DNA of 9,463 nucleotides from an uncultured Ruminococcus sp. (GTDB taxonomy: Bacteria; Bacillota; Clostridia; Oscillospirales; Ruminococcaceae), in NCBI GenBank assembly GCA_902796865.1, contig CADBQZ010000191.1:1-9463 (forward strand). Direction: 5' to 3'. This document shows positions 1 to 7,697 of this stretch, piece after piece (position 1 is the first letter of the stretch; each line of letters starts with the position of its first letter). Below the pieces are notes generated by a model. That model was not told where the DNA came from and ran no database searches. It saw only the letters and a program-made list of their open reading frames with translations. A program made the translations under genes and the position numbers.

Positions 1-1
1 C

Positions 2-901
2 GAAAGTCTCTGGCTTTATAGTAATCCGCCATATATTGAAAATGAGCAAGAAATACCTATAGCAACCTTTACGGGCATTTATTCTTCAAAGCGTGATTAC
101 CGTGAGTATCTTCAGCGCCGTTACGGAAAAAGGCTTATGCTGTTTTCAGGTATACATTTCAATTTTTCGTTTTCAGAAGACTTTATTAAAGAACAGTCTG
201 AGACCGGGGAAAAGCTTTCAAAAGATATGCTTTATATGAAGCTTTATAAACAGCTCATGACATACAGCTGGCTTTTAGTGTATCTTACATCAGCAAGTCC
301 GTATTATGACCGTTCATTTGACAGTGACGGTCAGAGTGGTATCATAAAGAGCAGATATGCTTCTCTTAGAAATAGTGAAAGAGGATATTGGAATCAATTT
401 ATCCCAATACTTGATCATAGCAGCATACAGTCATTTGCTGACAGTATACAGAGCCTTGTCGATGATGAAATGCTGTTTTCGGCAAGCGAATTATATCTTC
501 CCGTAAGACTTAAACCTTCCGGAGAAAATGATCTTGCGGCATTGAGGAAGAACGGTATCGATCATATTGAACTTAGAATGTTCGATCTTGATCCTACATC
601 AATAAACGGTGTGAATAAAAATGATCTTGAATTTGCACACCTGCTTATTCTTTATCTTGTCTCACTGCCGGATATACCTTTTGATAAAGAATCACAGATA
701 AAAGCTAACAGAAAACATAAAAATGCTGCTCTTGCCGAGCCGCCTGCTGAGATAATTGATGAAGCAGCAGAGATACTTGATAAAATGTCAGTATATTTTG
801 CAGGTGATACAAAAGCTTTGAATATTATAGAATACGAAAAAGAAAAAGAAAAAGTAAACTACCGAATATCCGACAGAATAAATGTTTCAGATATATACTA
901 A
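2..901 (+). CDS. gshA: Glutamate-cysteine ligase, 3' part (5' end outside window)
   Basis: Makes gamma-glutamylcysteine from glutamate, cysteine and ATP in the cytoplasm. The frame is open from base 2 with no start, so the gene begins before the window; 299 residues are visible and the first ATG (137) is internal. The fragment begins with ESLWLYSNPP, a typical ligase segment. Further motifs, in fragment numbering, are SGIHFNFSF (49-57), LRNSERGYW (about 122-130), ELYLPVRLK (about 163-171) and IELRMFDLDP (about 189-198), all characteristic of the GshA/GshF ligase domain. The protein stops soon after this domain, so it is not the bifunctional GshF (GshAB) with a C-terminal ATP-grasp glutathione synthetase. 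The C-terminal 60 residues are charged and Lys/Glu-rich. The next gene follows after 17 bases and is probably cotranscribed. The family is secure; the exact acceptor substrate is less so, because related ligases can use other amines. Confidence 0.88.
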   Translation, partial: ESLWLYSNPPYIENEQEIPIATFTGIYSSKRDYREYLQRRYGKRLMLFSGIHFNFSFSEDFIKEQSETGEKLSKDMLYMKLYKQLMTYSWLLVYLTSASPYYDRSFDSDGQSGIIKSRYASLRNSERGYWNQFIPILDHSSIQSFADSIQSLVDDEMLFSASELYLPVRLKPSGENDLAALRKNGIDHIELRMFDLDPTSINGVNKNDLEFAHLLILYLVSLPDIPFDKESQIKANRKHKNAALAEPPAEIIDEAAEILDKMSVYFAGDTKALNIIEYEKEKEKVNYRISDRINVSDIY

Positions 902-918
902 AAAGGGGCTGATCAATA

Positions 919-1677
919 ATGTGTGAACTTCTTGGCTTTTCGCTTGCTAAACCTGTTGATGTCAGAGAATATATTTCTGAATTTCACAAGCACAGCGACA
1001 AGAATCCTCACGGCTGGGGAATAATGTTTGAAGATAACGGAAGGCAGATAATTCGTGAACCGCTTCGTGCGGATATGAGTGAAACTGCGGCATCTGTTAT
1101 AAAGACTATACCGCCTCAGAAAAATATGCTCGCTCACATACGTTTTGCAACTATGGGTTCGATAGATACCGAAAACTGTCACCCATTCAGTGCAAGCGAT
1201 ATTTCCGGAAGAGAATGGACACTTATACACAACGGTACTATTTTTTCGAGTGTAAACAGCTATTCATACGCTTCACGGCAAAAGGGAAGTACCGATTCTG
1301 AAAGATTGTTCCTTTATATGATGGATACGATAAACCGTGAGATACGTCACGGTTGCTCTACCGAAAGAGATAGATTTGAAGTTGTGAATGATTTTATAGT
1401 AAATACAGCCCCTAGAAACAAGCTTAATCTTATGATATTTGACGGAGAGCTTTTGTATATACACAAAAACCTTAAAAACACACTTTTTTATAGAAGAATG
1501 GATGAGGGATTTATATTTTCGACTTATCCTCTTGACCGCTATACATGGATACCGTTTCCTATGGCGCAGGTCACAGCATATAAAAATGGTTCAGCGGTAT
1601 ATCATGGGCGTCAGCATAAAGGAATATTTGTCCCCACTATCGAATACATCAAAGCAACAGATGCTATGTATATATGA
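919..1677 (+). CDS. Class II glutamine amidotransferase-like protein (GATase_4 / YafJ-EgtC type)
   Basis: An Ntn-hydrolase fold protein of 252 residues consisting of the glutaminase domain alone. The start is set by the family: Met-Cys at the N terminus leaves Cys2 as the catalytic nucleophile once Met is removed. Other class II motifs are HGWG (31-34), AHIRFATMG (72-80), HNGTI (104-108, oxyanion/substrate Asn) and TDSER (125-129). AAAGGGG at 902-908 is the ribosome binding site, 10 bases before ATG. There is no synthase, sugar-isomerase or other acceptor domain, so the protein probably hydrolyses a gamma-glutamyl amide rather than channelling ammonia. EgtC, a relative, removes glutamate from a gamma-glutamylcysteine conjugate in ergothioneine synthesis. 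The close upstream gshA-type gene makes a similar role plausible, but this is inference. A stand-alone YafJ-like protein of unknown substrate is the conservative call. Confidence 0.85.
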   Translation: MCELLGFSLAKPVDVREYISEFHKHSDKNPHGWGIMFEDNGRQIIREPLRADMSETAASVIKTIPPQKNMLAHIRFATMGSIDTENCHPFSASDISGREWTLIHNGTIFSSVNSYSYASRQKGSTDSERLFLYMMDTINREIRHGCSTERDRFEVVNDFIVNTAPRNKLNLMIFDGELLYIHKNLKNTLFYRRMDEGFIFSTYPLDRYTWIPFPMAQVTAYKNGSAVYHGRQHKGIFVPTIEYIKATDAMYI

Positions 1678-1687
1678 TCAAAAAATA

Positions 1688-1725
1688 AAGCCTGTAGTAT
1701 CAATTTTTCATGATATTACAGGCTT
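1688..1725. terminator. Bidirectional intrinsic terminator between convergent units
   Basis: The arms AAGCCTGTAGTATCA (1688-1702) and TGATATTACAGGCTT (1711-1725) pair over 15 positions with one G-U, around an 8-base loop. Leftward, the hairpin is followed by a T-rich run (complement of 1681-1687), and rightward by ATTAGTTTTAT. It lies between the amidotransferase stop (1677) and the DUF4097 stop (1768), so it can end both convergent transcripts. Confidence 0.85.
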
Positions 1726-1767
1726 ATTAGTTTTATAGACTGTATCTGTGTTTGTCAAGAGAAGATA

Positions 1768-2673
1768 TTATTCTATATCAAGAGTTATATCTCCACTGGT
1801 CGTTTCGGCATTGCATTCACCGCTGCCGCTGCTATTTGGAACGTCTATATCTCCGCTTATACTGTCAGCAAAAAATTTCTTGTTTGTACGGATAGTTCCT
1901 GATATATCTCCGCTTGTTGAATTAAGATCCAGCTTATTTGCATCACAGCTGTTAAGTGAGATATCACCGCTCGTTGATTCCAAGCTTAACTTATTTTCTG
2001 ATATTACATTGTTCAGTTCTGTATCTCCGCTTGTGCTCTTGAACTGTCCGCTGCTTTTGATTCTCATATCACTTGCGATAACGTCACCGCTGGTACTTTT
2101 CAGTGAAAAGATATTACAGTTCATTTTTTCGGCTCTTACATTTCCGCTTGTTGAAGAAAGCTCAGCATTGTTTGTTACATCAGATGAAAATGTTATATCA
2201 CCGCTTGTGCTGCCGCATTCTGCCTGTTCAAATTTAAATCCGCTGTTTATATTTATATCACCGCTGTTTGTTGAAACATAGAGTTTATTATATTCTTTCT
2301 GTGGCAGATATATTTCAACATATAGATCTGTATAGAAATTAAATATAAAATCGTGCCATTTTCTGTTGTCTTCCTCGTTTATAACAAGAGTGTTATTTTC
2401 TACATTGGCTGTATGATGGATCTTATCGTTTTCTGATATGTAGACACTGCATTTATTATTATCAGAAGGCATTATCCGTATATCTGTCTGAGTCACGTTT
2501 GCGGAAATGTTTTTGAAAGTTTTGCTTATCTCTACAGTTTTAGTTTCAGGATTTGACCTGTTAAGGCGTGTTATCGAGTAATCCATTTTTGCGAATGCTG
2601 TCATTGATATAGCAGCTCCGGCAGCGATAAGAACTACCGCAATTATAATTAGTATTTTTTTAGACCTTTTCAT
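1768..2673 (-). CDS. Exported DUF4097-family beta-solenoid protein with nine TSGD repeats
   Basis: Predicted extracytoplasmic protein of 301 residues. The N terminus is MKRSKK plus a hydrophobic stretch at about 7-28 ending in AFA, so it is either a cleaved signal peptide or a membrane anchor. Residues 30-130 are a non-repetitive beta-rich domain. Residues 134-297 hold nine copies of a T-S-G-D-(I/V) turn, with the glycine at 138, 158, 177, 196, 216, 236, 255, 274 and 294, a period of 19-20 residues typical of a DUF4097 beta-solenoid. An ATG at 2682 gives three more residues, but AGAAAGG (2683-2689) touches that codon and sits 9 bases from the ATG at 2673, which I therefore prefer. The gene overlaps the upstream HAAS gene by 14 bases, suggesting translational coupling. 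Its molecular job is unknown; related proteins are often called putative adhesins on thin evidence. Confidence 0.85.
   Translation of the reverse strand: MKRSKKILIIIAVVLIAAGAAISMTAFAKMDYSITRLNRSNPETKTVEISKTFKNISANVTQTDIRIMPSDNNKCSVYISENDKIHHTANVENNTLVINEEDNRKWHDFIFNFYTDLYVEIYLPQKEYNKLYVSTNSGDININSGFKFEQAECGSTSGDITFSSDVTNNAELSSTSGNVRAEKMNCNIFSLKSTSGDVIASDMRIKSSGQFKSTSGDTELNNVISENKLSLESTSGDISLNSCDANKLDLNSTSGDISGTIRTNKKFFADSISGDIDVPNSSGSGECNAETTSGDITLDIE
1786..2274 (-). repeat. Nine coding repeats of about 57-60 bases (TSGD solenoid)
   Basis: The repeats encode residues 134-296 of the DUF4097 protein. Each carries a turn read on the plus strand as variants of ATATCACCGCTTGTT or ATATCTCCGCTTGTT. 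Spacing between consecutive glycines is 20, 19, 19, 20, 20, 19, 19, 20 residues. Codons within the turn differ between copies (TCA/TCT/TCC for the plus-strand match, varied third bases), so the copies are diverged rather than recent duplications. Two copies deviate: SGN in the third and SIS in the eighth. Confidence 0.85.
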
Positions 2674-3262
2674 ATTGTACATCCTTTCTGCTGAACTTAT
2701 TTTTTATCCATGCAATAAAACGCTTGCAAAGTCCTATGACTTTTCGTATGAGAAAAACAAAAAGCATCGTCATGAGTATTGATATTCCTATACCTGCCAT
2801 GCCTGTTCCAAGCATAAACATTCCTTCTGCTGTTCTGCTTTCTGTAAAGTAGAACATCATACTTGCAAAGCTTCCGATGAAAAGTGCCGCTGCTGATGCT
2901 ACTATGGATATGAGTGCTGCAGCTATTGAAACTGCTACTGAAAATAATGAAATTATTATCGGGAACCAGATAGGGAATGTAACTGCTATTAAAACTATAT
3001 TTACAGCCTTTATTCCATTAGAGCTTTTAGATATTTCCACTGATGGTCCCTGCGTTTCAGGCTGCGGATGTTTTTCCTGAACTGATTTTTCGAGTATCTC
3101 ATCAATACTTCCCATAGCTTCAACAGCCTGTTCTTCTGTATCTCCGTCTTCGACTCTGTCGTCTATCATTTCGCTGTAGTAATTGATCGTTTCTTCAAGT
3201 TCTTCCTCAGGGATCGCTCCTGCCCTCTGACGAAGCTCATTTAAAAATTCATTCTTATTCAT
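2660..3262 (-). CDS. HAAS-domain (DUF1700-type) membrane protein
   Basis: A 200-residue protein. Residues 1-62 form the helical, acidic HAAS domain: the start MNKNEFLNELRQ, the NYYSEMIDDRVEDG segment and the AVEAMGSIDEIL end are typical of DUF1700/HAAS proteins that accompany PadR regulators. A polar linker (63-83) leads to hydrophobic segments at about 86-110, 110-139 and 147-172, followed by a basic cytoplasmic tail (KNKFSRK). The likely role is a membrane-bound partner of the upstream PadR protein, with the HAAS domain in the cytoplasm; this comes from known gene neighbourhoods, not from a visible active site. The start has an AGGA ribosome binding site about 8 bases upstream. The gene overlaps padR by 8 bases and the DUF4097 gene by 14 bases, so all three are probably translated from one mRNA. 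Confidence 0.83.
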   Translation of the reverse strand: MNKNEFLNELRQRAGAIPEEELEETINYYSEMIDDRVEDGDTEEQAVEAMGSIDEILEKSVQEKHPQPETQGPSVEISKSSNGIKAVNIVLIAVTFPIWFPIIISLFSVAVSIAAALISIVASAAALFIGSFASMMFYFTESRTAEGMFMLGTGMAGIGISILMTMLFVFLIRKVIGLCKRFIAWIKNKFSRKDVQYEKV

Positions 3263-3575
3263 TTTTTATGTCCTCTCTGATTATAAAATTATATACAGAA
3301 ACTATCTCTACCCATTCGTTTCTGAACTGATCTATGCGTTCAAGTCCTGCCGCCGTTATCTGATAATACTTGCGAAGTCTTCCGTTATGCTCCATACTTT
3401 TTACTGTAAGAAGCTTTATGTTTTCAAGTCTTCTGAGTATTGGGTAAAGAGTCGATTCAGATATTTCGATATACGGTTTAAGATCTTTTACGATCTTATA
3501 TCCGTAAGACGGTTCAGTTTTGATAGAAGCAAGAACGCATATATCAAGCAGTCCTCGTTTTAGTTGAATATCCAT
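3255..3575 (-). CDS. PadR-family transcriptional regulator
   Basis: A 106-residue winged-helix repressor of the short PadR type, with the DNA-binding domain and a short C-terminal dimerisation helix. Visible hallmarks are RGLLDICVLASI at 6-17, the YGY motif, the recognition-helix segment STLYPILRRLE, and the wing LRKYYQITAAG. AAGGTGG (3585-3591) sits 9 bases before the ATG. It is the first gene of the padR-HAAS-DUF4097 unit and has a perfect consensus promoter just upstream. PadR proteins commonly repress their own operon, so autoregulation is likely here; the effector is unknown. No obvious inducer pocket can be read from the sequence. Confidence 0.9.
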   Translation of the reverse strand: MDIQLKRGLLDICVLASIKTEPSYGYKIVKDLKPYIEISESTLYPILRRLENIKLLTVKSMEHNGRLRKYYQITAAGLERIDQFRNEWVEIVSVYNFIIREDIKNE

Positions 3576-3600
3576 AGCTTGTCACCACCTTACACATCAT

Positions 3601-3629
3601 ATTATACATCGCACAGTATTATTTGTCAA
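3601..3629 (-). promoter_or_regulatory. Consensus sigma-A promoter of the padR operon
   Basis: On the minus strand, TTGACA (3624-3629) and TATAAT (3601-3606) are separated by exactly 17 bases, a perfect match to the vegetative consensus. It lies downstream of the rpoD terminator and about 25 bases before the padR start codon. Short direct repeats surround it: GATGT at 3606-3610 and 3594-3598, and AATACT (plus-strand AGTATT) at 3616-3621 and 3632-3637. These are possible repressor contacts, without proof. Confidence 0.85.
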
Positions 3630-3679
3630 GTAGTATTTTTGATTTTCATAAAAAATAATTTTTTAACGTATTAGTACAC

Positions 3680-3710
3680 AAAAAAGCCTGCCGATATTCT
3701 CGGCAGGCTT
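3680..3710 (-). terminator. Intrinsic terminator after rpoD
   Basis: A perfect 11-bp stem, AAGCCTGCCGA (3684-3694) with TCGGCAGGCTT (3700-3710), and a 5-base loop. On the minus strand it is followed by TTTTTT. It starts 22 bases past the rpoD stop and ends the dgt-dnaG-rpoD transcript before the padR promoter. Confidence 0.93.
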
Positions 3711-3731
3711 TATAACATATGTAGTCAAAGA

Positions 3732-4814
3732 TCAGTCAAGAAAATCTTTGACTTTTTTGCTTCTGCTTGGGTGTCTGAGCTTTCTGAGTGCTTTAGCTTC
3801 TATTTGTCTTATACGTTCTCTTGTTACATCAAATTCTTTTCCGACTTCCTCAAGTGTTCTTGATCTTCCGTCTTCAAGTCCGAAGCGAAGTTTAAGGACC
3901 TTAGCTTCACGATCGGTAAGGGTGGAGAGTACTTCGTTTAACTGTTCTTTAAGAAGCATATGTGATGCTGCTTCGGCAGGAGCAGGTGCTTCATCGTCCG
4001 GTATAAAGTCTCCGAGATGGCTGTCTTCTTCTTCGCCGATAGGTGTCTCAAGAGATACCGGATCCTGAGCGATCCTCATTATCTCACGAACACGCTCAAC
4101 AGGCATTTTGAGTTTTTCGGCTATTTCATCAGCCGTCGGATCATGTCCGTTTTCGTGGAGCAGCTGGCTGGATATTTTTTTGACTTTTGTTATAGTTTCT
4201 ACCATGTGTACAGGTATTCTGATAGTTCTTGCCTGATCTGCGATAGCTCTTGTTATTGCCTGTCTTATCCACCATGTAGCGTATGTTGAAAATTTAAAGC
4301 CTTTTGTATAGTCGAATTTTTCAACTGCTTTTATAAGACCGAGATTGCCTTCCTGTATAAGATCAAGGAACTGCATTCCTCTTCCGACATATTTTTTCGC
4401 AATGCTGACAACAAGACGCAGATTTGCTTCGGAAAGTCTTTTTTTAGCATAGCTGTCGCCCTGAGACATTTTCTGTGCAAGTCCTATTTCTTCTTCAGCT
4501 GAAAGGAGCGGCACTCGTCCTATCTCTTTGAGATATATCTTTACCGGATCGTCTATTGAAATGCCTTCTGTAGAAAGAGCCATTTCAAGGTCATCGTTGA
4601 GTGTTGAATCGAAACCTAATTTAAGGTCGTCATCTGCTGAGTAATCCTCAACGATCTCGATGTTGTTGCTTACACAGGTATCATAAAATGCGTCCATCTG
4701 TGAAACATCAATATCAAGCTCTTCCAGCATATTGGTTATCTCTTTTGTTGTGAGCCTTCCTGTGATCTTTCCTTTTTCCATAAGGGTGTCGATCGTGTTT
4801 TTCTTTTCTGACAT
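3732..4814 (-). CDS. rpoD: RNA polymerase primary sigma factor (sigma-70/SigA)
   Basis: The housekeeping sigma factor, 360 residues, close to the usual length of SigA in Firmicutes. Region 1.1 is at about 5-58, followed by an acidic linker. Region 1.2 begins near [17 protein letters not shown] (88-104). Region 2 covers 127-200 and includes the 2.3/2.4 stretch around [20 protein letters not shown], for -10 opening and recognition. Region 3 runs about 206-282, and region 4 about 293-350 with the -35 helix-turn-helix [20 protein letters not shown]. No non-conserved region insert is present, as expected outside Proteobacteria. CGGAG (4824-4828) is the ribosome binding site, 9 bases before ATG. 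It is the last gene of the dgt-dnaG-rpoD operon, 49 bases after dnaG. The window's own promoters match the consensus this protein recognises. Confidence 0.98.
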   Translation of the reverse strand: MSEKKNTIDTLMEKGKITGRLTTKEITNMLEELDIDVSQMDAFYDTCVSNNIEIVEDYSADDDLKLGFDSTLNDDLEMALSTEGISIDDPVKIYLKEIGRVPLLSAEEEIGLAQKMSQGDSYAKKRLSEANLRLVVSIAKKYVGRGMQFLDLIQEGNLGLIKAVEKFDYTKGFKFSTYATWWIRQAITRAIADQARTIRIPVHMVETITKVKKISSQLLHENGHDPTADEIAEKLKMPVERVREIMRIAQDPVSLETPIGEEEDSHLGDFIPDDEAPAPAEAASHMLLKEQLNEVLSTLTDREAKVLKLRFGLEDGRSRTLEEVGKEFDVTRERIRQIEAKALRKLRHPSRSKKVKDFLD

Positions 4815-4833
4815 ATATTTACGCTCCGTTTCC

Positions 4834-4872
4834 CGGCAAAAGCTGCCGATAGAGGCAGTTTTATTACTGCCT
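4834..4872 (-). promoter_or_regulatory. Tandem hairpins between dnaG and rpoD
   Basis: AGGCAGT (4853-4859) pairs with ACTGCCT (4866-4872), a 7-bp stem that includes part of the dnaG stop codon. CGGCA (4834-4838) pairs with TGCCG (4844-4848), a 5-bp stem with a 5-base loop, ending 5 bases before the rpoD ribosome binding site. Neither is followed by a T-run, so they are not classical terminators. They may be an RNA-processing or translation-control site that sets rpoD level relative to dnaG. The second stem is short and may be chance. Confidence 0.5.
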
Positions 4873-6612
4873 TATTTTTTTTCGTTTGGCTTGTATAATA
4901 TTTAAAAGATCATCATCCGTTGTTATCTTTTGCGGACGATCGTGATTATCAGCTAAGACTTTTATACAGTCATCAAGATTTTTCTCTGTTAGAATTATAT
5001 TCTTTTTTTTAGCCTCTATTCCCGTGATTTTTCCCATTTCTGCATCGGTAAAGTTTTCACCGAATATTGATATGCTGAAAGGTATGCCTTCTTTCATTTT
5101 CTGACAGAACAGTTCATAAACACGTTTGTAAAGATCAGTTACAAAGTATTCCGGCAAAAGCCTTTCCAGAGTTTTTGAGGTGTGTTCCGGGAATCTGAAA
5201 AGATAAGCAAGTATTTCTTCTTCCGCTTTTACTTCACGGGGATGTTCTGCCGCTTCGGGTATAACAGGGTCACGAAAGTATGGTTTAGACTTTATAGCCT
5301 GCCATTGTTTCTTACGGTTCTGTTTGGCGGTGAATCTTATCTCATCGTTTATCTGTGCCCGAAGTATATCAGGACTTATATCTGCAAGCTTTGATATTTT
5401 CGAGATATAAACATCTCTTTCAAGCTTATTTGTTATTTCGGATAATACCTTAACGGTTCTTTTAAGATAGGTTACTTTATCTGTTTCTGTGTCAAGGTCA
5501 AGACCATTCTCACATTTTTTTAATTCAAAATTTATAGCTCCTTCCGAGTCGCTTAAAAGCATCTCAAATCTTTTTGGACCGAATTTTTTTATATATTCGT
5601 CAGGGTCTTTAGCATCATGCATCTTGATTATTTTAGTGTCAAGACCTGCTTCACTCAAAAGATTTATTGCCCTGTGAGTAGCCGTCTGACCGGCAGCATC
5701 ACTGTCATAAGAAATGATAACTTCATCTGCATACTGTTTCATAAGTTTTGCCTGTTCAGACGTAAGTGCCGTTCCAAGAGTTGCAACGACATTTTCAAAT
5801 CCTGCCTGATTTATAGATATAACGTCCATATATCCTTCAGCCAGTATAAGCTGTTTTACAGGGGCATTTTTTGCAAAATTAAGCGAGAAAAGATTACGGC
5901 TTTTTTTGAATACAGGTGTATCACCGGTGTTGAGATATTTGGGTATACTATCGTCTAATGCACGTCCGCCGAACGCTATAACGTTTCCACGGATGTCGAT
6001 TATAGGGAAGATGACACGCTTTCTGAATGTATCGAAGATCTTTTTTCCGTCACGGCTTACAGTCTGTACATTAGCGGCGATCATTTCTTCTTTTGTATAT
6101 CCAAGAGATCTTAAATGACGGCTCAATCCGTCCCAGCTTTCTGGGGCGTATCCGAGTCCGTATTTTTTTATTGTTTCAGGTCTGAGCCTGCGCTTAACGA
6201 AGTATTCAAGACCGCTTTTATCGTTTCCTGAGACAAGCTGTCTGTAATAGTAATTCGCTGTTTCACGGTTTATTTCGAGTATACGTTTTCTTAATTCGGA
6301 TGTACGGTCATTCTGCTGTCTGTCAGGGACTTCAAGTCCTCCCCATTGTGCAAGAAGCTTTACGGCTTCTATATAATTTAAGTTTTCGATCCTTTTTATA
6401 AATGTTATAACATCTCCGCCTGCACCGCAGCCGAAGCAATAAAAGCTTTGAGTCTCGGTATATATATGAAAGGACGGCGTTTTTTCTGAATGAAATGGAC
6501 AGAGTGCTATATAGTCTCTCCCACGGCGCAAAGTGTTTGTATATCTTCCGACAGTTGATTCTATCGGGTTCGCAGTTTTTAGCTGATAAATAAATTCATC
6601 TGGCAACGGCAT
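4864..6612 (-). CDS. dnaG: DNA primase
   Basis: Synthesises RNA primers for the replication fork, working with the DnaB-type helicase. 582 residues, a normal length. The N-terminal CHC2 zinc-binding domain has C38, H41, C59 and C62 in [11 protein letters not shown] and [10 protein letters not shown]. The RNA-polymerase core includes FRKRVIFPI (196-204) and [15 protein letters not shown]. The TOPRIM domain at about 254-340 holds the catalytic Glu in LILAEGYMD (E259) and the DxD of SYDSDAAGQ (D303, D305). The last 120 residues form the helicase-binding part. AAGGTGG (6619-6625) lies 6 bases before ATG. The gene is 30 bases after dgt and 49 before rpoD, all one strand. The C-terminal tail is Lys/Arg-rich, ending AKRKKIRQ. 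Confidence 0.98.
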   Translation of the reverse strand: MPLPDEFIYQLKTANPIESTVGRYTNTLRRGRDYIALCPFHSEKTPSFHIYTETQSFYCFGCGAGGDVITFIKRIENLNYIEAVKLLAQWGGLEVPDRQQNDRTSELRKRILEINRETANYYYRQLVSGNDKSGLEYFVKRRLRPETIKKYGLGYAPESWDGLSRHLRSLGYTKEEMIAANVQTVSRDGKKIFDTFRKRVIFPIIDIRGNVIAFGGRALDDSIPKYLNTGDTPVFKKSRNLFSLNFAKNAPVKQLILAEGYMDVISINQAGFENVVATLGTALTSEQAKLMKQYADEVIISYDSDAAGQTATHRAINLLSEAGLDTKIIKMHDAKDPDEYIKKFGPKRFEMLLSDSEGAINFELKKCENGLDLDTETDKVTYLKRTVKVLSEITNKLERDVYISKISKLADISPDILRAQINDEIRFTAKQNRKKQWQAIKSKPYFRDPVIPEAAEHPREVKAEEEILAYLFRFPEHTSKTLERLLPEYFVTDLYKRVYELFCQKMKEGIPFSISIFGENFTDAEMGKITGIEAKKKNIILTEKNLDDCIKVLADNHDRPQKITTDDDLLNIIQAKRKKIRQ

Positions 6613-6642
6613 TTTTATCCACCTTATCTTTGTCCGCTCAGA

Positions 6643-7632
6643 TCATTTCCATGAGCGTGGGACAAAAAGCTCTGTGTACAGATCCACAGCGTATCCATCG
6701 CTCATGCCAGAGATATAGTCACAGACAGCTCTGTCTATATCATACTTGCGTGCAATATTTATGTATTCTTTAGGGAGTTTTTCCGGGTTTTTCTTGAAAT
6801 AGAAATAAAGCTGTTCTATAAGTACTCCTGCTTTTTTTTCTTCGGATTTTGCGTTCGGATTAGTGTATACTTCTTTGAACATAAAACTCCGCAGTTCATC
6901 GTGGGCTTTTTTTACATCACCGCTCAGACGTATCTCGTCTGCACCATTTTGTACCACAGCCGTTACGAGCGATGTTATTCTTTCTGATTTCGTATTTCCG
7001 AGTACTCTTACCGGTATTTCCGGAAGGTCGGAATTTTTAAGTATGCCTGCTCTTACAGCGTCTTCTATGTCGTGATTTATATATGCTATCTTATCAGAAA
7101 GTCTTACAACATTTCCTTCTGCAGTAGCGGCGATCCTGTTTGTATGACAGGCAATACCGTTTTTTACTTCGTATGTCAGATTAAGACCTCTGCCGTTATT
7201 TTCTATATAATCCACAACTCTTACACTTTGAAGATAATGTTTGAAACCGTGCGGACATATCTCATCAAGGATGGCTTCGCCGGCATGACCGAACGGTGAG
7301 TGCCCGAGATCGTGTCCTAAAGCAATGGCTTCGGTAAGGTCTTCATTGAGCCTTAAAGCACGTGCGATAGTTCTTGCTATCTGCGATACCTCAAGGGTAT
7401 GAGTAAGACGTGTCCTGTAATGATCTCCGACAGGTGAAAGAAAGACTTGTGTTTTTCTTTTAAGACGTCTGAATGCGTTACAGTGAAGAATCCTGTCTCT
7501 GTCACGCTGAAAATCCGTTCGCATAGGGCATTTTTTTTCGTATATGAACCGCTTCCCGTGACCTGAAGATACACAAGCATATTTACTTAGTGTACTAAGC
7601 TCGATTATCTCAGTCTGCTCTCTTGCTGTCAT
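6643..7632 (-). CDS. dgt: dGTP triphosphohydrolase-like HD-domain protein
   Basis: Predicted to hydrolyse dNTPs, classically dGTP, to the deoxynucleoside and triphosphate, thereby controlling dNTP pools. 329 residues. The conserved N-terminal block CPMRTDFQRDRDRILHC (35-51) leads into NAFRRLKRKTQVFL. The HD metal site is read from H78 in RLTHTLEVSQ, H107-D108 in ALGHDLGHSPFGH, and D180 in RLSDKIAYINHD. The ATG at 7692 would add 20 residues, but it has no ribosome binding site and coincides with the predicted transcription start. The ATG at 7632 is preceded by GGGAGGG (7638-7644), 5 bases away, and gives the family-like start MTAREQTE. First gene of dgt-dnaG-rpoD. True substrate preference cannot be read; many Firmicute members are activated by other dNTPs. 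Confidence 0.93.
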   Translation of the reverse strand: MTAREQTEIIELSTLSKYACVSSGHGKRFIYEKKCPMRTDFQRDRDRILHCNAFRRLKRKTQVFLSPVGDHYRTRLTHTLEVSQIARTIARALRLNEDLTEAIALGHDLGHSPFGHAGEAILDEICPHGFKHYLQSVRVVDYIENNGRGLNLTYEVKNGIACHTNRIAATAEGNVVRLSDKIAYINHDIEDAVRAGILKNSDLPEIPVRVLGNTKSERITSLVTAVVQNGADEIRLSGDVKKAHDELRSFMFKEVYTNPNAKSEEKKAGVLIEQLYFYFKKNPEKLPKEYINIARKYDIDRAVCDYISGMSDGYAVDLYTELFVPRSWK

Positions 7633-7697
7633 ATGATCCCTCCCTGAATAGACTTTTTGTCCGAATCTATCGAAATACAGACAACTATACATTTTTT

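Noticed and set aside
2..901. Bifunctional GshF (ligase plus ATP-grasp glutathione synthetase)
   Set aside because: The reading frame stops soon after the ligase domain and the next gene is an unrelated Ntn-hydrolase, so no ATP-grasp domain is present and there is no sign of a frameshift linking to one.
913..1230. Minus-strand open frame of 105 codons over the amidotransferase gene
   Set aside because: Shadow of a gene with intact catalytic motifs; no ribosome binding site and no recognisable domain.
1786..2274. Short regular DNA repeats considered as a CRISPR or tandem-repeat array
   Set aside because: The repeats are diverged at third codon positions, in frame, and encode the conserved TSGD turns of a DUF4097 protein.
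1748..2281. Plus-strand open frame of 177 codons with repeated SPLV segments, antisense to the solenoid gene
   Set aside because: The SPLV repeats are the other-strand reading of the TSGD turns. It has no good ribosome binding site, and the minus-strand gene has a signal peptide, operon context and family match.
3748..4068. Plus-strand open frame of 106 codons inside rpoD
   Set aside because: Antisense to a highly conserved region of rpoD; Ser/Leu-rich shadow composition and no family resemblance.
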